Shown in pieces: positions 11,701 through 18,058 of a stretch of 64,000 nt of DNA (the first letter of the stretch is position 1; each line of letters opens with the position of its first letter). The notes beneath the pieces were generated by a model. That model ran no database searches. It was not told where the DNA came from and saw nothing but the letters and a program-made list of their open reading frames with translations. Where the stretch lies: contig CAZEIM010000008.1 of NCBI GenBank assembly GCA_964512145.1, positions 14,101-78,100 on the forward strand, written 5' to 3'. The translations under genes were made by a program, and so were the position numbers. The stretch is from CAYOHR01 sp964512145 (lineage in GTDB: Bacteria > Bacteroidota > Bacteroidia > Flavobacteriales_G > JALEGO01).

Positions 11701-14700
11701 GAAACGGATTGACTATTCGTATTAAAAGTAATTCCTCCGGCAACAAAGTCGCCTTGATTTATTATTCCATTCTGGAAAACAAGATTTCCGGTAGTGGTGA
11801 CTGCGGTTGATGTAAACGTTCCTGTAGCTGCTATATCCAACGCATTGGCAAATGTTTTTATTCCATTATTATTATTTAAGGTTAAGGTTCGTCCGGCTAA
11901 AACCTGAGTGGCCGGACCATTTATATTGATAGAAGATCTTTCCAATATCGCATCTGCCGTAGGTAAAGATAGTGTTCCAGTTATATTAATGGTACCGGTA
12001 ACCCCGTTTCCTAATTGGCCACCGGATAAATCTACATCTTGTAAATTTACTATAGTAGCTACATTTCTTGGCCCCATAGTCCCCGCTATGGTAGATGATC
12101 CTGCTACATCAAAGGTAAAAGCCCCATCTATTCGACCGGTAACTCCTGTGGATACTATAAAATCGCCATCTATCCCTGAGTTTGCTGTTAAGGTGAGTGT
12201 TTTTATTCCACCTGTAGTAAAACTTAAATGATAATAAGTGGTTAAGGGCTCTTTAACGGTTTGATTTCCAGTTGAGTTATATTCCACCAAATTATTATTA
12301 GCTGACACATCCAAAACACCGGTAGCCATAGGTTGGGTGGCATTTCCATAAAACAATTTAGTATTAGGGTCGTTACGCCAAGTAGATAATACATCGGTAC
12401 CATTTAAGGTGCTGGTAAGTTCTATCCCTGAAACATGGGTAGATTGATTGGTAACCGTTATAGCTCCTGTAATAACTAAAGCTCCTGTAAAATGGTATTG
12501 CGCAGAACCCGATAAGTTTTGATTAGCAGTAGAAAAATTTGCTCCTCCGGCTTGAAATGTTCCTTCGTTTGAAACGCCTCCTCTAAACTCTAAAGAAGTA
12601 GAAGTAGAATTTACTGCCGGGGCTTGACTAACATTGGCAGCGAAAGTACCACCTGCCTGAACCGTCAATAAACCATCAAATCGTTTTAAACCTGTAGCAC
12701 TGGTTAAATATAAGGTTCTACCGGTAATAATGGTTACAGGATTTGTAATGTTAATATCAGATCTTTCCAAGGTAGCATCTGCTGTAGGAAAAGTTAGATT
12801 ACCATTAATATTTATAGTTCCTGTTACACCGTTTCCTAATTGACCGGAAGAAGCATTTACATCTTGTAAATTAATAATGGTAGCAGCATTTCCCGGAGCA
12901 AAAGTTCCGGCTATGGTAGATGTTCCTGCTACATCAAAAGAAAAGGCTCCGGTTATAGTTCCAATAACTCCTGAGGAAACTATTAAATCTCCGTCTATAC
13001 CCGAATTAGCCGTTAAGGTTAATGTTTTAGTTCCGGCATTTGTAAAACTTAAATGATAATAAGTGGTTAAAGGTTCTTTAACAGTTTGGTTGTTGTTTCT
13101 GTTATATTCTACTAAATTATTATTAGCCGAAACATCTAATATACCTGTAGCCATGGGTGCAGCAGCATTAGCATAAAACAATTTAGTATTAGGATCGTTG
13201 CGCCAGGTAGAAGCAGGATCATCGCCATTTAGCACACTGGATATAGATATTCCTAAAACATTTGAACATTGATTGGTAACCGTTATGGCTCCAGATACGA
13301 GTACATTACCCGCAAAAGTGTAAGTACCTGAGCCTGTTAAATTTTGACTATTGGTATTAAATGTTATCACATTGCTTGTAAAATCGTTGTTATTACTAAT
13401 ACCATTTTGAACAATTAAACGACCGGCTGTCGTTATAGCTGAAGAGTTAAAAACTCCGGTTCCTTGAACATCAATAATAGACTCAAATGTTTTAACACCT
13501 TCGTTGTTATTTAAAGTTAATGTTCTGCCTGTAGCAATCGTTGTAGAACCGGAAACCGTAATATTAGATCGCTGTAATATACCATCCCCGGTAGGCATAG
13601 TTAAATTTCCTAAAATATTGATGGTACTGGTAACTCCAACTCCCAACTGCCCACCCGATAAATTTACATCTTGAAGATTTATGGTAGCACCGGTATTGTT
13701 AGAACCAAAAGTTCCGGCTATTATTGAATTTCCGGAGACGTCAAACGTAAAAGCCCCAGCTAATGTAAATGTTACACCCGAAGCTACGGTTAATATACCT
13801 CCGGCAGCAGCATTGGCTGTCATTGTCATCGTTTTAGTACCGGAGTTGCTTAAGGTTAAATTGCGATAATTCATACTCGGAAATACAGTTTGATTCCCCC
13901 CAGCATTATAATTTACCGTACTGGCTACAGCAGCTGTGGTAAACGTGGCACATGTATTGGTGGCACCTCCTAAATTTAACGTATGTAATAAACTTCCTCC
14001 GCTCATATCAACCGTTCCGGAAGCAGTTAAATTACCTGCTAAAGTAACCGTTTTAGTGGTAGTTCCATTAAATAAAAGCGTACCATTAATAGTAGAAACA
14101 CCGGTAACATTTGCTGTTGTTATGGTTGTTCCTAAATCCAAGGTATTATTGGCATTGTTGACCGTTAAAAAACCGTTAACGGTTAAGGATGTACTAGCAC
14201 TGGCTCCTCCCACTACACTTGCCAATAAAACCCCTGTATTGTTAATATATAAATTGTTATACACAGGGGTAGCTGAAATATCCTGAGCGGTTAAAGCTTG
14301 ATAAGCCACCGTACCTGATGTTAAACTAATATTTCCGGTAACAAAATTAGTGGGAAACAACACATTGGTTGAACTTGCCGGGTTTCCTAAACGTAATGTA
14401 GAAGTACCCGTCATAGTTATAGTTCCGGTAGCATTTCCAGTAATTTGATACACATCACATTCTAAAATGGTATTGTTAGTATTAATTTCCAAATTTGTTA
14501 GGGTAACTGCCCCTCCTAATGTTTTAGTAGAACCCCCAGAAACGACCAAGGTAAAATACGTAGTATTTCTGATGGTTTGCGTGTTATTTCGGGCATAATT
14601 TACCGTATTACCATTGGCTGTAAAATCAACTGTGGTAACTGTTAATGTAGAGCTATGATATGTTAAAATACTATTTACTCCTTGAGTCCACCCCCCGGTA

Positions 14701-15341
14701 CCGGATAATGCACCCGCATTTGGTCTTAAAATTTCTACCCCGGCAGTATTGTTGTTTGTTACGGTTATACCAGTAACTACTATGCTTCTATTGACTCCAA
14801 AACTAATCAATGTATTTCCGCCAATTGACTGATTATTCGTATTAAACGTAATACTACCTACACCCCCTGCTATACTAACTGTTCCACCATTATTGGTTAA
14901 ACCTCCTTGAAATACAAAATTCGAGTTATTTCCGGTACTTATCGTTCCTGTAGCATTAACCGTAACCAAGCCGGTAAATGTATTGGTTCCTCCATTATTA
15001 TTATCGGATAAAGTTCCGTCAATGGTAGTAGTTCCTCCCACAGTAAAAGTTCTGTTGGACATATTTAAACTGGCTCCAGCATTTATTTGCAAATGAACAT
15101 TAGCACCAAAAGTAGTATTGCCCCCCAGTGTAGCAGCATCATCATCGATGATAAATACATCTCCGGCTGTAGTAAAATCAGCTGCATTAACTCCTGAACC
15201 ATCAGCAACAGTATTCCAATTGTTAGGGGTTTGTGGGTTAGCTCCGACCAAATAATAGGTAGCAGATTTTACTTGAATTGTTATAAAAATAAGTAATGTA
15301 ATACATACCAATAAAACCTTATGACTTTTAGATAAATTCAT
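2754..15341 (-). CDS. Giant multidomain surface protein with T9SS type A sorting domain
   Basis: This 4195-residue protein begins with a signal peptide (about 1-27). Long Asn/Thr/Gly beta repeats follow, including three copies of a unit of about 275 residues at roughly 540-1280. Four FPIG/YPVG modules start near residues 1470, 2512, 3442 and 3864. Three W modules of the type YSxNGxWxDPxTW start near 1600, 2660 and 3575. A FnIII-like segment with LPVDLLYVKA and WATASEINQ lies at about 4000-4100. The last ~80 residues carry LYPNP and end in GTYMIIAS...KIIIQ, a typical T9SS type A sorting domain. It is therefore expected to cross the inner membrane by Sec and the outer membrane through SprA (encoded at 43375) and to be anchored or released at the surface. 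An assembly gap (5033-5100) keeps frame. The start ATG follows a 12-A tract. An adhesin, gliding or matrix role is inference. Confidence 0.9.
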   Translation of the reverse strand: MNLSKSHKVLLVCITLLIFITIQVKSATYYLVGANPQTPNNWNTVADGSGVNAADFTTAGDVFIIDDDAATLGGNTTFGANVHLQINAGASLNMSNRTFTVGGTTTIDGTLSDNNNGGTNTFTGLVTVNATGTISTGNNSNFVFQGGLTNNGGTVSIAGGVGSITFNTNNQSIGGNTLISFGVNRSIVVTGITVTNNNTAGVEILRPNAGALSGTGGWTQGVNSILTYHSSTLTVTTVDFTANGNTVNYARNNTQTIRNTTYFTLVVSGGSTKTLGGAVTLTNLEINTNNTILECDVYQITGNATGTITMTGTSTLRLGNPASSTNVLFPTNFVTGNISLTSGTVAYQALTAQDISATPVYNNLYINNTGVLLASVVGGASASTSLTVNGFLTVNNANNTLDLGTTITTANVTGVSTINGTLLFNGTTTKTVTLAGNLTASGTVDMSGGSLLHTLNLGGATNTCATFTTAAVASTVNYNAGGNQTVFPSMNYRNLTLSNSGTKTMTMTANAAAGGILTVASGVTFTLAGAFTFDVSGNSIIAGTFGSNNTGATINLQDVNLSGGQLGVGVTSTINILGNLTMPTGDGILQRSNITVSGSTTIATGRTLTLNNNEGVKTFESIIDVQGTGVFNSSAITTAGRLIVQNGISNNNDFTSNVITFNTNSQNLTGSGTYTFAGNVLVSGAITVTNQCSNVLGISISSVLNGDDPASTWRNDPNTKLFYANAAAPMATGILDVSANNNLVEYNRNNNQTVKEPLTTYYHLSFTNAGTKTLTLTANSGIDGDLIVSSGVIGTITGAFSFDVAGTSTIAGTFAPGNAATIINLQDVNASSGQLGNGVTGTININGNLTFPTADATLERSDINITNPVTIITGRTLYLTSATGLKRFDGLLTVQAGGTFAANVSQAPAVNSTSTSLEFRGGVSNEGTFQAGGANFSTANQNLSGSAQYHFTGALVITGAITVTNQSTHVSGIELTSTLNGTDVLSTWRNDPNTKLFYGNATQPMATGVLDVSANNNLVEYNSTGNQTVKEPLTTYYHLSFTTGGIKTLTLTANSGIDGDFIVSTGVTGRIDGAFTFDVAGSSTIAGTMGPRNVATIVNLQDVDLSGGQLGNGVTGTINITGTLSLPTADAILERSSININGPATQVLAGRTLTLNNNNGIKTFANALDIAATGTFTSTAVTTTGNLVFQNGIINQGDFVAGGITFNTNSQSVSGAGTYTINNATLIDGAITVTNLCTHPSGIVFQNTLNGNDPASTWLQGNNSVLTFNNATIPFATSGVLDAYTPAETNTVYYGANNNIIYRGNEYYNITLSGTGIAVLSTSATTVHGTLTVQTASLNNTAGILIMEDDATINRYNDVSLSNIPTFNGVINIIYTGGNLTTGVEMPVASNVLQDLTINVAGLTVTLGANVTCNGICTLTDGVLSIGNFDFTLEVDASISGVYDATHMIACDGTGKFIKKGNVAADFVMTYPVGTGVLYSPMIITSFSGTLGASPQISVLPKTPAHPLTLAPTPYNALLKYWTVETTDLTGVNANVSFYYNDAELFGDENNYEPRSIYTAAFNVVPGPSVNTAGNFFSSTGADETDLNGDWTCIDPAPAIPRSWYSYQNGDWADPLTWTLTIGLFDNPDLLVPSELAIDDITIQTGHTVYTAIDRTVSSTHLEANGKLDIQDNIASNLGTITGTGTLAINTFALPTGDFTAFVASGGGTVEYYDVPSGSLPTSVTTYCNLLLSNSTAGNLTYTFDNPLNPTTYTLNGDLTTTNTGAGDLTVTLGNVITNPIQLNVAGTLTNGAGCTFNCVNLNAIHTITCSGDLINNGTFDVANNAAYSNATTGAAHVVFTGLSNNVFTCNGTTEVYSLTLNKGTDQTYELLLSAPTGSFSFTTNGASGADGIVMTNGTLTLGSGITLTRIRGSNNNFNVSSAANNNACLKIDGATVTSNYTCNVYGKFWMVSGNCTMGNNGLNLQNGSEFVMDGGTLTVERLINGGGGTTVATVTINGGTLNVNNSPANAGVNDLPRVSFASPFVTFIQTGGTVNVSNPVNMANCSNGGIIIRSDIGNYSVTGGTWNIYIPALSTARDNFYITSTVPFYDLNVYSSGVGTCVAKLETIGGEVVSVAQPMVVLRDFTIGNGTDAPVFDANGLAVTVGGNFTINMGANFNSNKNTLTINGPQTLGRTNQTITLNNTVSNAVDLVINKSTGTATLAGTGNFQYLRSLTISSGTFNDGGKTLDVVGDILNSGVHEGAGAIRVQRGVRSTSGVAASTYDLPTITSSTGPAPTTHATFNLTIENGVVTNISIANGGAGYGGGQFHNLVVAGGNGVGLECRAERAGGALIGVWIVDGGSGYGPTATDAGDGGGAGALFEAVVTGTTSNVAGTGTLTSVEVLSTGEGYTNDCTVDISANGATPATSCVGETDTAPNIGGSGSGTFTNFSLNNDITGGGAILTANQTINGNLRLLNGVLDINSYRLTLSATTNIYSDAAVGTTFSNTKMIKTNGLSSASGVVKTFNATNFTFPIGSSNKYTPGSITFSSAPTSYGSITMKPVDSEHPLVSAAGQSLTYYWKVSSVGFTLGAATVTQTFTYDDADIVDNAIDILESEYVPGRFDFTTVQWTSNSDMAKVDEASNTITFDGVDFNTQIDGDFTAGDQTPDDPFSVVLTFYSRDGSVYDWDDIDTWSTTGHNGLIAGILPTNNSIVRIGDGVTYNHTVTVDADGQESGSLLIANGSTLNIGNTIGHNFGVYVSPASGNGTLRISSANATADFPAGDFTDFLGTTGGTVEYYTTAGQNFAIPSVSDAPSSINLINYYNISLTPEAGAYIEMPDINLTVYNDITVQGADATAVVRLNTASAKNLVVENDLLVNSGNLQFRNGIAQAITIENDVIVETGAVFDLENAGATANTMSILGSLEVNGTGVFDMVQSSTCALTFSGTSNEFITGSGGTIELHTVSINKGTTQAPVLEVDFAGTFTVPTTYDWLTLTNGTFRWNKTGGTLNISNNTVRSDFYIPATACLSIGANATELNVVYFNNNTARDVFLTGKIEVLGGTLNVGSSIRNSHCDIEIDQVGQQEIDVQGNGVLFVNGAIRRRTTTASGSLVYTQSDNSQVIIAGRTNTNLTRGKLEICNAGSSFNMSDNAILEIRRGGGTDGTFGDLYLAPALASSVGSNTEIRFAPANIGSNETFGLNTSMNLANITVNGMDANDLATVQLLVNALTLTGNLTISDEFSVFNANSFNVNIAGNLSNLNTDASTGINVGGYRAGSATQVTTFNSSSSAQTITGTATPNITNFGRLVINNAFGTVTLDANTEIRVNDNITISTALNVGANTASVVGNVTINASQTGSGKIYLVGTSPQTITGSGSFTNLDLNNTSGTDVAVLSNTNINGVLTLSNGKLNIANYQLTFGASAGAVVGASSTRXXXXXXXXXXXXXXXXXXXXXXXXSVNFTFPIGVGNNYRPATFTGTATTASGYLNVVQVNVKHPSTQDAANTELTTYWAISTSGMSDISVTHQYTYVDGDVQSDENLYVTGRFDQDVLDWSPGLGGEAGTSVTPASNLLTWTTKTYLDGDYTAGYTDEFEALAIYYSRNSTSGGNWSDPNSWSTDPVLQHDGAPALVAPNGNQLFIASGHTITIDGHSKRGSIVNLLGTLDCQAFIGHIFKEIEGTGVLSLNATGGGSFVLPTAIITDFVSATGGTVRFAGTNNGSLPAAQTQYNEMVFDGAFTKTLPPVNLTVLGDITIENTVGNVVNHPSNTLTLYGNWTNNRGASGYTSAAGTINMINSTAVRDITGVTTFRNLTINNTFATAPQVTVNSPITVQGTLTLTSGVVQTDAVNIITLANGATTGIGSASAYIDGPMAVTKASVGVTNFNFPIGKLDEYRPAQLSVTHSDVASTIYTAEMLPGNANDLGYTLPGTLEHVSYTRFWDISKTGAGTVTGATVRLYYSSTGTNDEVFDAPNLAVAKTNDLYTDWVDLNGTATGNNNGSILSGSFTTFSLFTLANKVGGGNPLPVDLLYVKAKKQENNVLVQWATASEINQSHFEIERSSDGKNFNYIGAVYSSQSHSSQLKSYDFIDQNPQTGINYYRLKQVDLDGQFIYSNMVYVIYDDISSFKHNNFFTLYPNPVKHDQLIHVQSTNTNQSIKEVTVMLVDIHGKAYLTDVLLTDIDGGFYYAISIDKTIPPGTYMIIASTSEMYEAQKIIIQ
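5033..5100. other. Assembly gap (68 N)
   Basis: 68 undetermined bases lie within the giant surface gene. The reading frame is the same on both sides. The missing ~23 residues lie immediately before the third FPIG module. In the second module the equivalent stretch, from MIKTNG to NFTFPIG, has about the same length, so the estimated gap size is plausible. Confidence 0.99.
11550..13730. repeat. Three tandem coding repeats of about 0.81-0.83 kb
   Basis: Inside the 4195-aa gene, corresponding blocks recur at 807-828 bp. AACTTAAATG is at 13046 and 12221 (825 bp apart), the segment encoding WRNDPNTKLFY recurs at 825 bp, and the GRTL-encoding site is at about 13522, 12715 and 11887. Copies share the order LNGxDPxSTW, VKEPLTTYYHLSF, GIDGD, INLQDV, SGGQLGNGVTGTI, GRTL. 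The first two copies are the most similar to each other. Such arrays expand and contract by recombination and are prone to mis-assembly. Confidence 0.8.
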
Positions 15342-15421
15342 TTTTTTTTTTTTGAATACACGTAACTAAATACTAAAATATAAAAAAATGTACGTTTATA
15401 AGCTTTTAGAGTTTTAAAATT

Positions 15422-15448
15422 TAAAAAATTAAATGTTTTTTAACATTT
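15422..15448 (-). terminator. Possible AT-rich intrinsic terminator of the 201-aa gene
   Basis: AAATGTT (15431-15437) and AACATTT (15442-15448) form a 7-bp stem with a 4-nt loop. Read on the minus strand, this is followed by AATTTTTT. It overlaps the stop codon of the 201-aa gene. The stem contains only two G-C pairs, so it is weak. Confidence 0.35.
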
Positions 15449-16053
15449 TATCTGTTTTCTAATGTAGAAATGGCAAAACCGGCTAAAGTTCCTATAAAAC
15501 TACCCCATATAATTTGGTTGTTTTTTTTCCCTTTTACCGCTCTTTTATACCCCCTACGGTAGTTTTCGTCTTTAAGCCATTCTTTATTGCGTACTCCCCC
15601 TTTGCCCGTAAAAGGCATGGTAATAACGGCTGTACCAATCATAGAAACAAAGGGAACTCCCACCACTAAAAATGAACCGGCACTTACATATCCCCCTACT
15701 CCTCCTAAAAGAGTTCCTACGACAAAAGGGAATACGGTTTTATGATTGCGCGCATCTTGTCCTCCCAACATAAATAATTCCATTTCACGAACGGAATAAT
15801 CTCGACCTTTAGAGGTGTCTTGATTATAAATAATTTGCTTTTTTCCTTCTTCATATTCTACCGAAAAAACTCGATACTTATCAAATGAAATGGTTTTATT
15901 TTTTTTAGTGATAAATGTAATGGTATCGGCTCCTAAATACGAGATTTTGCCTGTAACAATACTACCATTAATTAAATACAATTTATCATTTTGAGACCAT
16001 ACATAGCTAAAAGGCAACAAAAAAAGCACCACCAACCAAGCTTGTTTTATCAT
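15448..16053 (-). CDS. Conserved hypothetical exported protein with glycine-rich membrane segments
   Basis: This 201-residue protein has an N-terminal signal peptide (about 1-20, ending VWSQ). A short beta-strand domain follows (about 22-75) with LINGSIVTGKISYLGADTI, a pattern seen in many uncharacterised Bacteroidota exported proteins. The second half has two glycine-rich hydrophobic stretches (about 107-147 and 183-197), separated by a strongly basic segment with RRGYKRAVKGKK. It probably sits in the periplasm or a membrane. The flanking genes on both sides are unrelated and I cannot assign a function. The start is an ATG at 16053 and the gene appears to be transcribed alone. Confidence 0.7.
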   Translation of the reverse strand: MIKQAWLVVLFLLPFSYVWSQNDKLYLINGSIVTGKISYLGADTITFITKKNKTISFDKYRVFSVEYEEGKKQIIYNQDTSKGRDYSVREMELFMLGGQDARNHKTVFPFVVGTLLGGVGGYVSAGSFLVVGVPFVSMIGTAVITMPFTGKGGVRNKEWLKDENYRRGYKRAVKGKKNNQIIWGSFIGTLAGFAISTLENR

Positions 16054-16243
16054 GTAACGTAATTTTGATTACAATAATACAGATTATTTTTGGGTGTGAT
16101 TTTTAGTTTTTAAAAAACATTATGATTGGCCGCTATTACACCTAAAACAAAAAATCATGATGCTATTTAATCTTTATACACCCCTTCACCACTATTATAG
16201 AGGGGATTTAAGGTATGATTTTTTTGTTTTTACAGATTTTAGG

Positions 16244-16261
16244 TTGAATGTGGACATTCAA
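16244..16261. promoter_or_regulatory. Inverted repeat, possible operator upstream of the acyltransferase gene
   Basis: TTGAATGT-GG-ACATTCAA is a perfect 8-bp inverted repeat with a 2-nt spacer. It lies about 85 bp upstream of the GTG start at 16347, in an otherwise AT-rich gap. Its size and symmetry would suit a dimeric regulator, but no regulator is identified. Confidence 0.25.
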
Positions 16262-16346
16262 TTATGTTAAAAAAAAACGGATTTAAACCAATCAAAAATA
16301 ATGTGTCAAATGAATAGGAAACTGTAAAACGAGCAATAGGAAAGGA

Positions 16347-18056
16347 GTGTCTACCCCAAAGGATATATTTGCAATATACCATGAAAAAACACTACATTTG
16401 CACCCCAATTATTGTTTCATGGACTATACATCTTGGAGTATTGTTAAGCTAAACGAAGAAAAAGAAGCCTTTATACAACAAGTTATTAAAGAAACCATTG
16501 ATGTTATTCTTTCGGATTCCAAAAAAAACGAATCTTTGCGAGACATTTTAGAAAAAACCATTTATCAGGAGCAAACGCGTATTAAAGAAAATCCGTGGAG
16601 GGTTGATCCAATAGACGAATTAAAGTATTGGCAAAAAATTAAACAAGGACTATTAGATTCGGCATTAGAAGAAAATGTAGAGAAAAAACTACTCACAGAA
16701 AAAGAATTATTAAGAGATGTAATAGACAGATATACCCGACAGACTATGGGTAATTTTAAAATCAACGCCTATAAATTTTCCATTTTTATTGTTCCAATAT
16801 TATTTAATAGGCTGCTCAATAGTGCCACTAAAGGATGGTTTAAAGGATTCTTTAGCCGACAACACCATGTGGAAGAAAAAGTAGAGTTAAGAGGCGATAT
16901 TTCCTTAATACAAAAATTAGCTCAAGAACACACCATTGTTTTAGTACCTACGCACTTTAGCAATCTTGACTCGGTATTAATAGGATACGGTTTATATTTA
17001 ACCAAACTTCCGCCATTTTTATATGGAGCCGGTTTAAATTTATACAACAACAAAATTGTAGCGTATTTTATAGATCGTTTAGGAGCATATAAACTGGATA
17101 GACGAAAAAAAAATGTTATTTATCTAGAAACATTAAAAATGTTTTCGAGAATCTCGATGCAAAGAGACTGTCACACCTTGTTTTTTCCGGGAGGGACTCG
17201 CTCCAGATCGGGGGCTATGGAAGACACCTTAAAAAAGGGGCTTTTAAGTACTGTTATTGACGCACAAATCAACAATTTTATTCAACAAAAAAAATCCAAG
17301 ATTATAATTTTACCTATGGTAATTGGGTACCACTTTGTTTTAGAGGCTCCCAGTTTAATTAAAGAGCATCTTAAAAAAACAGGAAAAGAAAAGTTTTATT
17401 TAGAAAAAGATCAATTTTCGAGCTGGATAAAGATTTTAAATTTTGTGTGGAAATTCTTTTCTAAAGGTTCAAACATCATCTTATCGTATGGTAAACCCAT
17501 GGATGTGTTAGGAAATTATGTCAATGAGCATGGTGAAAGCATGGATAAAAATGGGAATATCATAGATATTTCCGGATATTTTGTTACAAATAACACCCTG
17601 TGTTTTTCAAAGCAGCGAGATGGAGAATACACCGAGATTTTAGCCGAAAGAATTGTGGAAGAATACAAGATACACAATATTGTTTTATCTAGCCAAGCTG
17701 TGGCTTTTTTGCTTTTTCAATTAATTCAAAAAAAACATCCTTCCCTAGATTTATTTAATTTACTAAGAATTAGTGAAGAAGACCGAAGAATTAATTATCA
17801 TGAATTTTTAGGAAAATTAGATGAATTAAGATCTAGGTTAATGGAATTGGAAAAACAAGAGAAACTAAAACTTGACCATAGTTTTTCATGGTCTATAGAT
17901 GCTTTTATGAATGAGGCGCTCCAAAATATTGGGATTTATCATAATCAAAAAGTAATTGTCATTCACTCATCCGGATACATTTCAACCGAAGACATGAACT
18001 TGTTATACTTTTACCATAATAGATTAACCGGTTATGAACTAGAAGAAACACTTTAA
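16347..18056 (+). CDS. PlsB-like glycerol-3-phosphate / lysophosphatidate acyltransferase
   Basis: This 569-residue protein carries the PlsC/PlsB acyltransferase signature. The catalytic HX4D block THFSNLDS is at about 201-208, and the phosphate-binding block FFPGGTRSRSG at about 279-289 resembles PlsB more than the FPEGTRS of PlsC. The long N- and C-terminal extensions also fit the larger glycerol-3-phosphate acyltransferases. It would acylate glycerol-3-phosphate (or the lyso form) at the inner membrane. The next gene, only 2 bp downstream, is gpsA, which makes glycerol-3-phosphate, so the pair supplies phospholipid precursors. The frame has an upstream stop at 16311-16313 and no ATG before residue 25. 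I use GTG at 16347; ATG at 16419 is the alternative. Exact acyl-acceptor specificity is not readable from the sequence. Confidence 0.82.
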   Translation: MSTPKDIFAIYHEKTLHLHPNYCFMDYTSWSIVKLNEEKEAFIQQVIKETIDVILSDSKKNESLRDILEKTIYQEQTRIKENPWRVDPIDELKYWQKIKQGLLDSALEENVEKKLLTEKELLRDVIDRYTRQTMGNFKINAYKFSIFIVPILFNRLLNSATKGWFKGFFSRQHHVEEKVELRGDISLIQKLAQEHTIVLVPTHFSNLDSVLIGYGLYLTKLPPFLYGAGLNLYNNKIVAYFIDRLGAYKLDRRKKNVIYLETLKMFSRISMQRDCHTLFFPGGTRSRSGAMEDTLKKGLLSTVIDAQINNFIQQKKSKIIILPMVIGYHFVLEAPSLIKEHLKKTGKEKFYLEKDQFSSWIKILNFVWKFFSKGSNIILSYGKPMDVLGNYVNEHGESMDKNGNIIDISGYFVTNNTLCFSKQRDGEYTEILAERIVEEYKIHNIVLSSQAVAFLLFQLIQKKHPSLDLFNLLRISEEDRRINYHEFLGKLDELRSRLMELEKQEKLKLDHSFSWSIDAFMNEALQNIGIYHNQKVIVIHSSGYISTEDMNLLYFYHNRLTGYELEETL

Positions 18057-18058
18057 CC

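Noticed and set aside
143..13730. Regular repeats that might suggest a CRISPR array
   Set aside because: Repeats are 0.8-1 kb coding units without short identical repeats, unique spacers or adjacent cas genes.
4144..14286. Many plus-strand ORFs in the giant surface gene
   Set aside because: They share the same Val/Pro-rich antisense composition and no motifs; the minus strand reads through as one 4195-residue protein.
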